The notes beneath the pieces are model-generated. The model saw only the letters and a program-made list of their open reading frames with translations, was not told the origin of the DNA and searched no databases. Shown here piece after piece: positions 49,201-61,200 of a stretch of 64,000 nucleotides of DNA. Origin of the DNA: Calliopum simillimum (lineage: Eukaryota; Arthropoda; Insecta; Diptera; Lauxaniidae); contig OX638370.1 in the NCBI GenBank assembly GCA_951812925.1, forward strand, positions 82,814,004 to 82,878,003, given 5' to 3'. Numbering within the stretch: the stretch's first letter is position 1; every line of letters starts with the position of its first letter. The position numbers and the translations under genes were made by a program.

Positions 49201-52200
49201 AATTTCCCCATTTATTGACTTTGGCGGCCATTTTAGTATGAAAAAGGTCCTATTAATATACCATTTTATAGTTTTTTCCAAAATCCTCGCATCCGTGCAT
49301 TTGTTATACCAATTTTTTTGATTGAGTTCAGAAAAAAATACTTTTCCGTTTGAAGGCTCCAGTAGACAATGAGCATCACGAGTAGCGCAAGGAATGTGAG
49401 TAACGTACGTACGTTACTTAGAAAAATATATTTTTCCGACATCAAATTAAAAAATTGGTATGACAAATGCACTGTCAGTTTAAAGAAAATTTAACAAAAA
49501 TTTCGAATAAATAATAAAAGGATATGTTAATGGCACCTTTTTCATTCTAAAATGGCCGTCAAAGTCAAAAAATAGGGGAAAAACTAAAATATCAACTCTA
49601 AAAGTCCATAATTTTGCGAAATTCTTTGAAACCCTATACACTATCTGAAAGCTCTTACAATTGGCTAAAACTTCGCCATAGAAATGTTTTATCTAATACG
49701 TTAGGGTGAAACAAGTCAGAAAATCAGTTTTAACCCTATAACTCCTTAGGCGTACATTTTAGACCCCCCTTCAGGTGCAATTTTTTTTAGTCTAGGCTTC
49801 CTCTATCACCTCCCAGAAGCTTCGTAACCTTATGCAATACACCCTGTATATCGTCCCTATTCAAGTGAAAAGTACTAAGTCAGTTTTCCCGAGTTTTGAG
49901 TTATTTGGTATTTCTGGTCTGAAATATTATAGTCTTTAGTTTGATAAGACCCATTTAAAAAGTTGTTATTTTCATCATGAAAGTAAAAGCAAAACAGCGA
50001 TTTCCATACAAAAAAAACAAAATTTAATTTTTTGAACATCAAATATCTCAAAACTTGGAAAACTGACTTAGTACTTTTCACTTGTATATGGACGATACAT
50101 TGTTCAACATATCATATGGATTTTATTCCGCTGAATCTAAGTCTGGAATTTATTATTCCGTAGGTTAGGTTAGGTTGGTTATTCCGTAAGTTCTATAGTT
50201 TTCGAGATATTGGTCATTCAAGATGGGAAATTAAAAAAATAAAAATAAAATAAAAAAATCTTTATTTTCCACCTTAAATGGACAAAATCTCCAAAACGAT
50301 AAAACTCAAGGAGAAATTAATTACAGATTCGGATGGATCAGTATCCATATGAAATATTAACAGTTCAAGTTTTAAAGAAACTAGTAAGGATTCCACACTC
50401 AGGGAAAAACGACAACTTTCACTGTTGATTCAATAGATATCAGTAACGATTTAGCTCCGAAGGCGAAATTATTTGAATTGACTGTGAAAAACTATTGATT
50501 TGAACTTATTAAATTGAATGTGATTAGTATTCAAATCAAATATTTTCTTTTTTAATTTAAAAAACATTTAAAGTTGATTCCTTTTGATTTAAAAAACATT
50601 CGCGTAGGTTCAAATGCATTTTTATTTAATTTTTTTTTTTTTTTTTTGTTTTACATGTTTTATTTGTTTGTCTTTTTTACTTCTAAAACTTCCTGAAGTT
50701 CATCATCCGGATCGGTTTTTTTTTCAATTGTTATCTTTAGGTATTCATCTTCCTCTTACTATTATCCATTATCGGTATTATCCAGTTTACTTTTTTTCGG
50801 CACCGCACACGTTTTCGTTGAACTTTGCAAATATTGCGTCAGTCTTGTTCTAATTCACATTTTTTCGTGACGTGCTTTATGGTTAGAAGGCATAAAAAGA
50901 AGAACAAGACCTAACCATGTACGTCACGTTGTCGTTTTTTCGTTGAACTTACCAACTGTTTTTGACATTGAATCAACAGTAAAGTAGTTGATTTTACAAA
51001 CCAATTTTCCCCTGAGTGTATGTATATTTGGCCTGGTCAAAATTTAAATACACCGTTGCAGCTTAAAGACTTTGCTTGTAAGGGATGGAGAACACACCCT
51101 CTTGTCCGACTTCACCCAGTTTTTACTCTGGGTTTGCTTCGACTATTTTTAGTGTCTGCACAAAATTTAGTTGCTATAACTCAGAAACCGCTTGTAGTAA
51201 GGCATTTCGAACAACTTGTATAGGAGGCGCCAGGTCCTCTTGTCCAAGTTCGCCAAGTATTTGTTCAAAGCTTCAATTAACTTTTTCTAGTACATATTTG
51301 TGTAACATTTTTTTACATGGCGTTAGGAAATAACGGCCAAGGAAATAACGCCCAAAAAAAAACGAAATAACATCCAAAATATTTTCATATAAATTTGGGC
51401 GATAATTATTTTGGAAACAACGCCCAAAAATTTGGGCTTTATTTCGTTTTTTTTTTTTTTTTGTGCGTTATTTCCTTTTTTTTCTAAAACCATATAACGC
51501 CCAAAAAATAAAATGACGTAATAACGCCCAAAATAAAAAACCAAATAATGCCCAAAAATATGAAACAAACTATTTTCATATAAATTTGGGCGATAATCAT
51601 TTTGAAAATAACGCCCAAAATTTATTTGTGTGAAAATAATTTGGGTGTTATTACGTTTTGTTTTTAAAAAACGAAATAACGCCCAATTAAAACGAAATAA
51701 AGCCCAAATTTTTGGGCGTTATTTCCAAAATGATTATCGCCCAAATTTATATGAAAATAATTTGCCCGTTATTGTTTTTGTTTTTGGGCGTTGTTTCATA
51801 TTTTTCGGGAATTATTTCGTTTTTTATTTTGAGCGTTATTACGTCATTTTATTTTTCGGGCGTTATTTGGTTTATTTTGGGCGTTATTTCCTAACACCTT
51901 ATTACATAACCTCAAATAAAGCTTGCACATTTTGAAAACTTTGAGGGGATCAACCACATTTCTGAACTGATCTAGCATTTAATATCCTTTGTGTCTGAGT
52001 AAAATTTGGTTGTATTATCTCAAAGAATGCTTTCAGTATAGCATTTTGAAACTTTTCATTCAAATTCACGTGGACTTATTTCAGTAGATTTTTAGGCGAA
52101 ATCAAGGAATTTCCAAAAATCGTTTTCTTTTAATTTGTTCAATGTTCACTCTATGAATAAGTTATAATACAATAAAAAAAATTCAAGAATTTAAATTAAG

Positions 52201-55200
52201 AGTTTAACAGCCAAAGCCACCGCTTTTGAAGTTGCCCCTGACTCATATTACATTATGATTTTTATAAATAATATTTGGTCAGAAATAGTTTAGTTGCAAT
52301 AACAACCATTAACTTTTTTAGGATTTAGCTGCCGAAGTTGAAGCTGATCCTGACCTTAACGAAGAGACCAGTACCATACATAATGTGCTCACACAAATGG
52401 CGCGCTATCAAGAAGATCGCAATACGAATGCGGGTCAAAAATGGAAATTGCCACCGAATGGACAACCAATTTGTCTATTTAGCGGTAATGCGACACCATC
52501 GAAAACTGTAATACGACCGGATGATGACAGTAAGTGAATGTAGAAAACAGAATTACACAGAAGCATACACATTTACAAACAAAATTATGGTCAAATCGAT
52601 GAAATTGAATTTGAAACATTAGTTAATTGCTCTTTGATTGTGACATACGCATAAGTGTATTATGTTAACCATTTCCGCTTCCGTTATGTCAAATCAATAA
52701 CGGTCTACTTAAGCGTAATTACACTTTGAACATCTTTGCTTACATGTGTATTGAAGTGTTTTTGTAATTGATTACACACAAGTACATACGTCTACAACAT
52801 ATCACTCTTTCTCTCTCTCTCTGCTTAATGATTCGGTCAGGCATTCATTCTAATTAGTTTTTTTGTTTCCTTTCTAGTTATTTTCCGCGTATACTGTGCC
52901 GACCACACCTACTGTACGTTACGCTTTCCACTGCACACAACAGCCGAAATAATTAAAGCATGCGCTGCTGATAAGCTGCAATTGAATCGTGGTCCAGAGG
53001 ATTTATGTTTGGTCGAGGTCAAATCGAATGGTGAACGTTCAAAATTTAAGGATAACGATGTCAGCATACCGACAGGCTTAAGCCTCAATGGACGGCTGTT
53101 TGTGTCGGTGAAGGATCACATGGATGCTTTGGTGAGTGCATATTTGTAAGGCAAGCGGATTAGCGAGGAAATTATTTTTGATACACGTTGTACGTAAGTT
53201 TTGCTTGAATATTAATGTCACGACAAGCCTATTTTTTAAATTTTGGTAATTTTTCAAAATTAAAAATTTAATTAATGATTTTTTTTTAAAAACATTTTGT
53301 CCATAGGGGAAAAGTACCGGGTGTGGACACCTTTTTGTTTTCGACTTATAACTTTTGACCAAATGTATATTATGCAGACATATAGTATCAATGGAAATCT
53401 AGAGGCCTTAGCTTACTTCTGGTTAAGAAAGTAAATTTATTTTATCAGTTGGAAAAATTGTATAAAGAATATAGTGAAGTGATCATTTTTGACAAAAAAA
53501 AAAATTTTTGGTTTGGTTATGGTCACCCTTAAAAAATTGGTTAAAAATGGGAAAACATAAAGTAAAACGCAATCAAATGGAGAAGGAAGCAAAATTATTT
53601 TTTTTTTTTTGGAAACACTGACTCACACAAATTTAACAAATTTTGATCAACGGCTTCAACAAAATCAACGTCACTAAAAACGTCTGATTCAAATGGCAGC
53701 ATGTCTGTTGCCTTAAATCAGACTTGATTGTCTTGGGCGTCAATGCCAGATCAATTATTTTGCAGACTAAGCCGGTAAGGTGACGTAATTTCTTGCCATT
53801 GTTGACATTTCTATTTTGCCAAGCATGAATTTTTTATACCAATCCATGCCCGCCATCTGCTCTTCGGTCCACTTGTCTGGAAACTCAATACCGATATTTT
53901 TACCACCACACTTAATGAAAACAACTTTTTTTCTGCGATATCTTTAAAGGCCTATTGGTTCTTTTCATTCCACTAAAAAAGTGAGCTATGCAGGTATGAC
54001 GAATTTCAATGTTTTTTGTTTGGGAATTTCGAGCTATTTTCGAGCTTTTCAACAATAATTTCGAGCTGTCTGGGAAATTTTCCATTTTCCGGAAAAGCGG
54101 AAAAAATTGTTCTGGATAGCTGAGTTTATTTTTTCAGCCAGACGAATCCGCGGGAAGAGTCAGCGATGAAATCTTTTTACGCAGGAATTTAGAGCTACTT
54201 TCGAGCTAATTTGGAGCTAAAAGCATTTTCCGGAAAACTCCCAATTTTCCCGGAAAATCCCAAAAAAAAAATTTTTATGACTAACTTTATTTTTTTCAGC
54301 CAGACGAATCCGCGGGAATAGTAAGGGATGAAATCTTTTAATGAAGGAATTTCGAGCTACTTTCGAGCTGACCTTGAATGAAGTGTTTTCCTTAAATTTC
54401 CCCGGAACCCATGAGAATATTTCGTGATCATATCATTTAACACATGAATTTGGAGCTAGTTTCGAGCTCATCAAAAACGAAAAGTGTTTTCCGGAAAACC
54501 CCAAACTTTCCCGAAAAACCCCAAACTTTTCCGGAAAATCCCAAAAAATCTTTTTTTATGGCGGTGCCATGACATAATCCCCATTTCGTAAATGGGTGTT
54601 ATTTCCGGAAATTATAGGATATATTACCGACTGATCCGCGGCCGAAGGCCGCCGCGAAGCCGGTGTTGGATTTTTGGGAGATTTAAATCCTGAGCTGCGG
54701 CCACAGGCCGCCCACTTACCCCTACTCTTATGTAAACTTACTGTGGCTAGCAAACTAGGTTTGGGATGTATTATAGGCTGGTCCGCGAAAAACTTTCGGA
54801 CATAATAATAATAATATAAGGACATAACACAGGGAAAAAAAATTTTAGTTTTTTGGGATTTTCCGGGGAAATTTAAGGAAAATACCTCATTCAAGATCAG
54901 CTCGAAAGTAGCTCGAAATTCCTGCGTTAAAAGATTTCATCCCTTACTGTTCCCGCGGATTCGTCTGGCTGAAAAAAATAAAGTTAGCTATAGAAAAAGT
55001 TTTTTTGGGATTTTCCGGGAAAATTGTTCTAAGCATCTTTGAAACTTAAAAATTTTTTTGTTATTTATATGTATTTTTGATGACCTAGGGCCAGCCAAAC
55101 AACTCTTATTAACAATAAAGATCGCTAAAACTCTCAACCTATTACACATCTTTGAAATTTTTATAATGTTATATCTATATAAAAAAAACAAAAATGTTTC

Positions 55201-58200
55201 GAGCCATATCAATATTTACACGCACTAAAATAAAACAATTTTTTACTTAAATATAGACACCCCTACCCGAGCAAGAGGGAGCAACAGAAGGCATTGAAAT
55301 TGATTTAGAAATGTTAAGTACCAAAGAGCTTGCCTACCACATCACCCTATTCGATTGGGATCTCTTTTGGGCAGTACATGAATATGAGTTGCTTTATCAT
55401 ACCTTCGGACGACATCACTTTGGCAAGGTAAGTTTGTGGGTAGTACCTATCAACATATGTACATCTATGTATATAAGTTGATTAAAGCACAAAATGCACT
55501 ATTGTACGGTAGAAGAATCTATGCTTGAATGTGACCAGCTGCTTTTACAAACCACAGTTGCTGTTAACCACAACTTTGGAAGTTTTAAAAGCTTTTCTTC
55601 TTCCTGAGTTACAGTAGCAAAAACTTAACTTTATTATGTTAGTTGTGCAAAGTGTGATTCAATTTACCAATTGGAGAAGTATTTAGCAAATGTTAAAAGT
55701 TGTGGTTTTATGACTTTCGTATAGAATTTTAATGCATTTTATTCTTTTATAAATGATTATAAATTGCATTTAAATGATATACCGCTGAAGTGGAAACCAG
55801 CCGTAACAAATATTTTGCGTATGAGGCATTACATACGTAACACTTTGTCATTCTGTTTGTAACGCAGAGAAAGAGGCGTGGCAAGTATAAAAAGTATATT
55901 TGTTGGAAAACTGAGCAAGATAATTGAATAAAGTTTTTAACACTGCTTTTGTCGTCGAAGTTATGGGATTGAGCTACTCCTAAAATACACATAGTTACTA
56001 GGGATAGTAATTACATGCTCTGAGCAAAGACTTGGTAAATTTGCATAAGAGAGCGTGGAACTTCCCATATATGCTACAGTTTCAAAATACTATAGTGAAG
56101 TCGTTATTTGAGAAAATTCAACCAAGTTTCACTCAAACACCAAGAACAGAAATGCAAGCTCTGGAAAAAAACTAAGCAAATTCGGACAAGAGAGCGTGGC
56201 ACCTCTCGAACAAGCAAAATTTTCAAAATACAACGGTGTAGGGCATTTCAATTTTGACCAGGCCAAAGGTAACAACCTTAAAAAACTTAAAAAGTTTCAA
56301 AAACCACATTCATTAATTTTTTAAAAAAGCAATAATGTATTTGACAAATTTTAAGACTATTTTTAAAATGAGCAAATGGTAACCATTTTTTTTTTTTTTA
56401 AATTTAAATTGCCGAGAAGGGGTATAAATGTTTACCGACCCCCATTAATTTTATCGCTCCATTATTTCCTTCAAACATACTACTCCCTTTTTTTTCCACC
56501 TTTTAAGGAAGATCCCATACGATATTTTTATCATAATATCAAAATAGTCCCCATTAATTGTTCCTCCCCAACATTTCTCTGAAACATATTACCCTCTTTT
56601 TCCACTACTTAGGGAGGCTCTCATACAAAATTTTGATAAAAATATTAAAACAATTTCTCAATGACGGGAGAATGAAAAATGTTCACCGACACTCATGAGC
56701 AAAATGCCCATGGAAAATTTCAAGAAAAGAGTGCGTGTGCGCCAGCAAAGCTGTGAGAGTTATCTCATCGATGTGCTATTCCATACATAACCCTATCCTA
56801 TGTACTTAATGTTTCAATTAAAAAAATACAATTGAAAAATAATCTGTTTTCCATTTAGTTCAAATCTTGCATGAATTATGGGACATTCTTTATAAGTCAT
56901 ACATTGAAATCAGTCATATTTTAAAGTTAATCACAGTTGATTTCAGTCTGAAATTAGTCAAAATCATAGTGATTCATAGTTGAAGCCAATTAGAGTCACA
57001 ATTAATCACAGTCATATGTACAAAATATTGTTTAAATCGTGGTGCATTTCATAGCCCTTTAAATAATAATGATAGTCAGCTATACGTCAAACTAGTCACT
57101 CTTAATTAAGTCGTTGTTGGCTGGAAATATCTATAATGAAATCTTGAGTCTTCCGAAAATATTTGGATTTATACCTTTAGAGTTATTTTGATGCATCACA
57201 CGAAAATCTTTATTTCACATAAAATATTGGGTCTATAACTTAATTCGTGCGGTTTGCTAAGAGATGGCGTTACTTGATTATTATTCCATCGTTCCAATAT
57301 ACCAAACATGCGTTGGAAAGCTACTGTATTTTTGCGGGGAGTTCTTCTTCATTACCTTAATATGAAGAAAACTGCTGCCGAAAGTCATTTTTGCATCGGA
57401 TCGTGACTGGTGATGAAAAAGCGATCCATTACGACAACACAAAACGCAAACATTCATATATAGAGCCCGGACAAACAGGACTTCCTAGCCAAAGGCAAAT
57501 ATCCATGGTGCCAAGGTAATGCTCACAGGTGACCTCTATCGAACACAATTGATCCGTTTAAATAGAGGCATAGCCGAGAAACGACCGGAATAGGCGCCCA
57601 GACACGAAGTCATAATTAAAAACTATTTGGAAAATATTGGATGGGAACATGGAGAATATTTTGAGCTAAAAACAATCCCAAACCAATCAATTTTGGGTGT
57701 GATTTTCAGCTTGTCCATAATTTTCTTGATATCAAGTAATAATGTGATCGTTTATCAAAAAAGTGAATATGCCCATTTGAGCTTAATTTAATTCAATTTT
57801 GGATTGTTCATCAAAAATTTATTAAACTTATTTGTGCTTAAACTCAGCCCTTTTGTACTTGTTTATAAAAAAAAAAAATATTCCCATTTGTTCTTAATAA
57901 TTTCTTATTCACCAAAATATGAATATGACCATTTTTGCCAAATGCGACAAATGTCATTTCATTATCAAAAATCAATGTATCAAAATGTCCAAAGACACCT
58001 CAGTACATCGTAACACCCCATTATGAGATGTCAGCAGTATTTACTCTATTATAAATACCCAATTCGACTGTCAACCAGGAATTATTTAAGCAGTAGATGG
58101 CATAGTCATATTGAGAATCATAAACACACATAATAAACACAAATGAAAATTTATTTTTTGATAAACAATCGCAAAAGAGCTTGAATTAAGCAAAAATGGG

Positions 58201-61200
58201 CCTATTTATTTTTTTTTTTTTTTTTATAAACAAGTACAAATTGGCTTGCATTGAGTACAATTGGTCTTAATTATCAAAATTTATATTATGCCCAAATTTG
58301 AGCTTGAATTGCGAACAAGTTGGGCGTATTTTGGGATGGTTTTATGCTAGATTGGGCTTAATTCTGAATATTTAATGCAAGAACGATTTAAGCTAGATTT
58401 TAGAACATTTTTTTCTTTCCGTGAAGTTTTGGCTCACCTGCCTTATGGCCCGGACCATGCCCCGTCCGACTATCATTTATTTCGGTCTATGAAAAACGCT
58501 CTCACCGGGATACGCTTCACTTCAGAACAGAGTATCAGAAATTGGCTTGATTCATTTTTGGCCTCAAAACCGGAGCAGTTCTTTTAGCGCGGAATCCATA
58601 TGTTACCAGAAAGATGGGAAAAAGTAGTGGCCAACGATGGACGATACTTTGAATAATACTATTGTACATGTTTTTCTTAAATAAACGTAGAAATTTTGGA
58701 AAAAAACCGCACGAATTAAGTTACAGACCTGTACAATTTTAGTACTCCGTAATTGGGTATATACGTATATTTCATACCTAAGTTTTTGTGCCTTTCGGAT
58801 TTTTCAATTAACTAGAGTTTGCCTTCTGCCTGAAATTCGCCCGTTTAAGTTTGACTTTAGAGTCTATAACATATTTTCTTGGGGCACATTCCATCTCCGT
58901 GCTGAATTTCATAAAAATCGATGGAGTGGTTAAGCTGTGAGAGCGCATTTTTCATTTAGGTGCGTGACGTCATACACTTTTATGATAGGTTCGATTTTTT
59001 ACACTGCTACTCTTTATAACCTATAAACAGGAACAGAACCGATTTCGGTTACTTATTTATAAATATGTTAATAGATTGTTATAACGATTAATTAACAATA
59101 AATACCTGAAATTTTCGGCACATTTATTATTTATTTATTTATTCTGCAATTTGTAGTTAAAAATCCAATTTTGGCTACAATCCATTTAAGTACAATAATT
59201 ATCATAACTAAATTGTTATCTTCAAATTCAAAGTCCACATAACATTGAACAAACTTTGCACACACTGCGGGCAATGCTTTGACCCTGTTTGATCACAGCT
59301 TTAATTAAAACTGGAAAATCGCCTTAAGTTATGCTATAATAATTGTGTAATTTTATGCTGTTGCCTCCTTTACTACAGAATTTGTTTTTTTTTTTTTGCA
59401 AAAACCAATGCACCGCCCCCAACTAAGTAAATTCCAATCAATTATGCAAAACCCATTGGTATGTCAAGCAATTAAAATGCAACGATGGCAACAACAACAC
59501 CAAAATCGATTACAATAACAACATTATAATACAAACGTTCAATTAAGCTTAAAGAAAGTTTACATTGCAGTCCAACACTGAGTGCACTTTGGATTGGTCT
59601 CATTTTGAGGTATGCCAAGTGCCAAACCTCCCCAACTCCTTCTCAATATTGCCATAGATTTACCATGCAAACACAAAAAGTAACTACGGATGATGTTGTT
59701 ATTTCTGTTACGAATTGTGGTTATGGAAACAACAAAATGCACAAATTAGAGTGCATTAGGGAATTAAGAGCACAAATTGTTATGTAAATAAGTTTTCGAA
59801 CAGAGACAGATGATAAACTAAGAAATTGCAAACAGAGTAAAATTTCATTTATCAAATTGTTTCCGAGAAAATTTTGGAAACTTAAGGACCAAAAACAGTG
59901 GCAGAAGCAAATTTTGGAGTGCACCATGTCGTACAATTTTGCGGTGTTTTGAAAACATCGATCTCGTTTACTTGTCACATTGCAGGTGGTCGATCCGCCA
60001 AAAACATCCCTTTAACTTGTCCTACATGAGACTTCAACAATTTGGGGATTCATCATGATACTCTTTCCATGAAGAGAACTTTTGATTTTACTACAGTAAG
60101 TGGTTCGGTATCAGCAAGCACTTGACGTGGCCTAAACTATGTACAATTGGTTCTTTTTAGATGTATTGTTTTCTATTTACTCAATGTTTTTAATTTTCGA
60201 GTTCTCCTGCGATATATATTTTTATAAAGAACATAAAATCGACGACTGAATCTTCTTTCCCACCTTTCATTCTCACGAATAACGTCAAATATTATATATA
60301 TGGATTCTATACGTCTATATCTATTACACCATGGCAGTTCAGAAGGAGATAGACAAAAATGTGTACATTTAAGTATTACCTAAGTACTTAACCAAAATCA
60401 AGACAAACGGACTTGGACGAGAACTAGACTTGTGACTTACTTAGGACTGAAGTTAAAGCTGTGTGTGTTTTGAGTGGAATATGCGGGGGTATACGCAAGT
60501 GCTGGGTACCTAATATGTTCTTTGTTTGATTTCAAACATCGGGTTTTCACTTGTTTTGCTCATTGAGGTTTGATGGTGGTCTCTTGTTAGTTTTTCATGA
60601 ATTTAAATTGAGTCCGTTAAGTTTTGTGGTGATTTTTCAAATGATGATGTGGTATGCAAAGCTCTAGTGTTCTATCACTATTACCTATAGAATGGCTCCG
60701 TAAGCCTCCATGATGACAATTGTGGATTAAAAGCTTTATTCGAGGTGGGTTAAGTCATTGAGTTGATTTTGTGTTTGTTTAACTACTCAACTTGTCTGTA
60801 AGGCCACGGACTATTCCAAAACTAATCTGTGAACTACACCTTGGTGGCGACCGACTAGTCCAAATTCTGGTGCCATCACATATAAAGCTCTATCAATTGC
60901 ACGTTTTGTATTGTTTCTCATTGGACGTAACCAATTGTCTCTTTATGCATTACTTTGAGACTAGAAATAGGATAATTGTTTCATAACATTCGGACCAGAA
61001 AAAGACCAATTTTTATACCCTACACCGATTGTATATTCACTTTGTCCTTCCGTTTGTAACGCAGAGAAGGAGGCGTGGCAGATATAGAAAAGTATATATA
61101 TTCTTGATCAGCGTCACCTCCTGAGTCGATATAGCTATGTCCGCTTGTCTGGCTGGCTGGCTGGCTGTGTGTGGAAATACATTTTTTGGGAAAACTGAGC

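Larger units (their letters stand above)
48610..52321 (+). other. Epac: Epac intron 9 (3.7 kb)
   Basis: It contains a hAT-type MITE (48761-48914), large inverted repeat D (49069-49708), a 100-bp D-associated piece (49750-49851), palindrome K (49852-50094), unremarkable DNA to about 51017, a degenerate family-B copy (51018-52060) and a foldback element within it (51319-51898). Confidence 0.75.
53132..55256 (+). other. Epac: Epac intron 11 (2.1 kb)
   Basis: It contains a truncated family-A copy 3 (53306 to about 53980), directly followed by element G (about 53990-55025), built of TTTCGAGCT repeats with two GC hairpins in its centre. The last 230 bp are plain AT-rich DNA. Confidence 0.75.

Noticed and set aside
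51319..51898. CRISPR-like array from regular AACGCCC words
   Set aside because: Words alternate in orientation with no constant spacer length, in a eukaryotic intron. A foldback element explains it.
54556..54894. 112-codon minus-strand frame
   Set aside because: Runs through repeat element G and its GC hairpins, with no domain.
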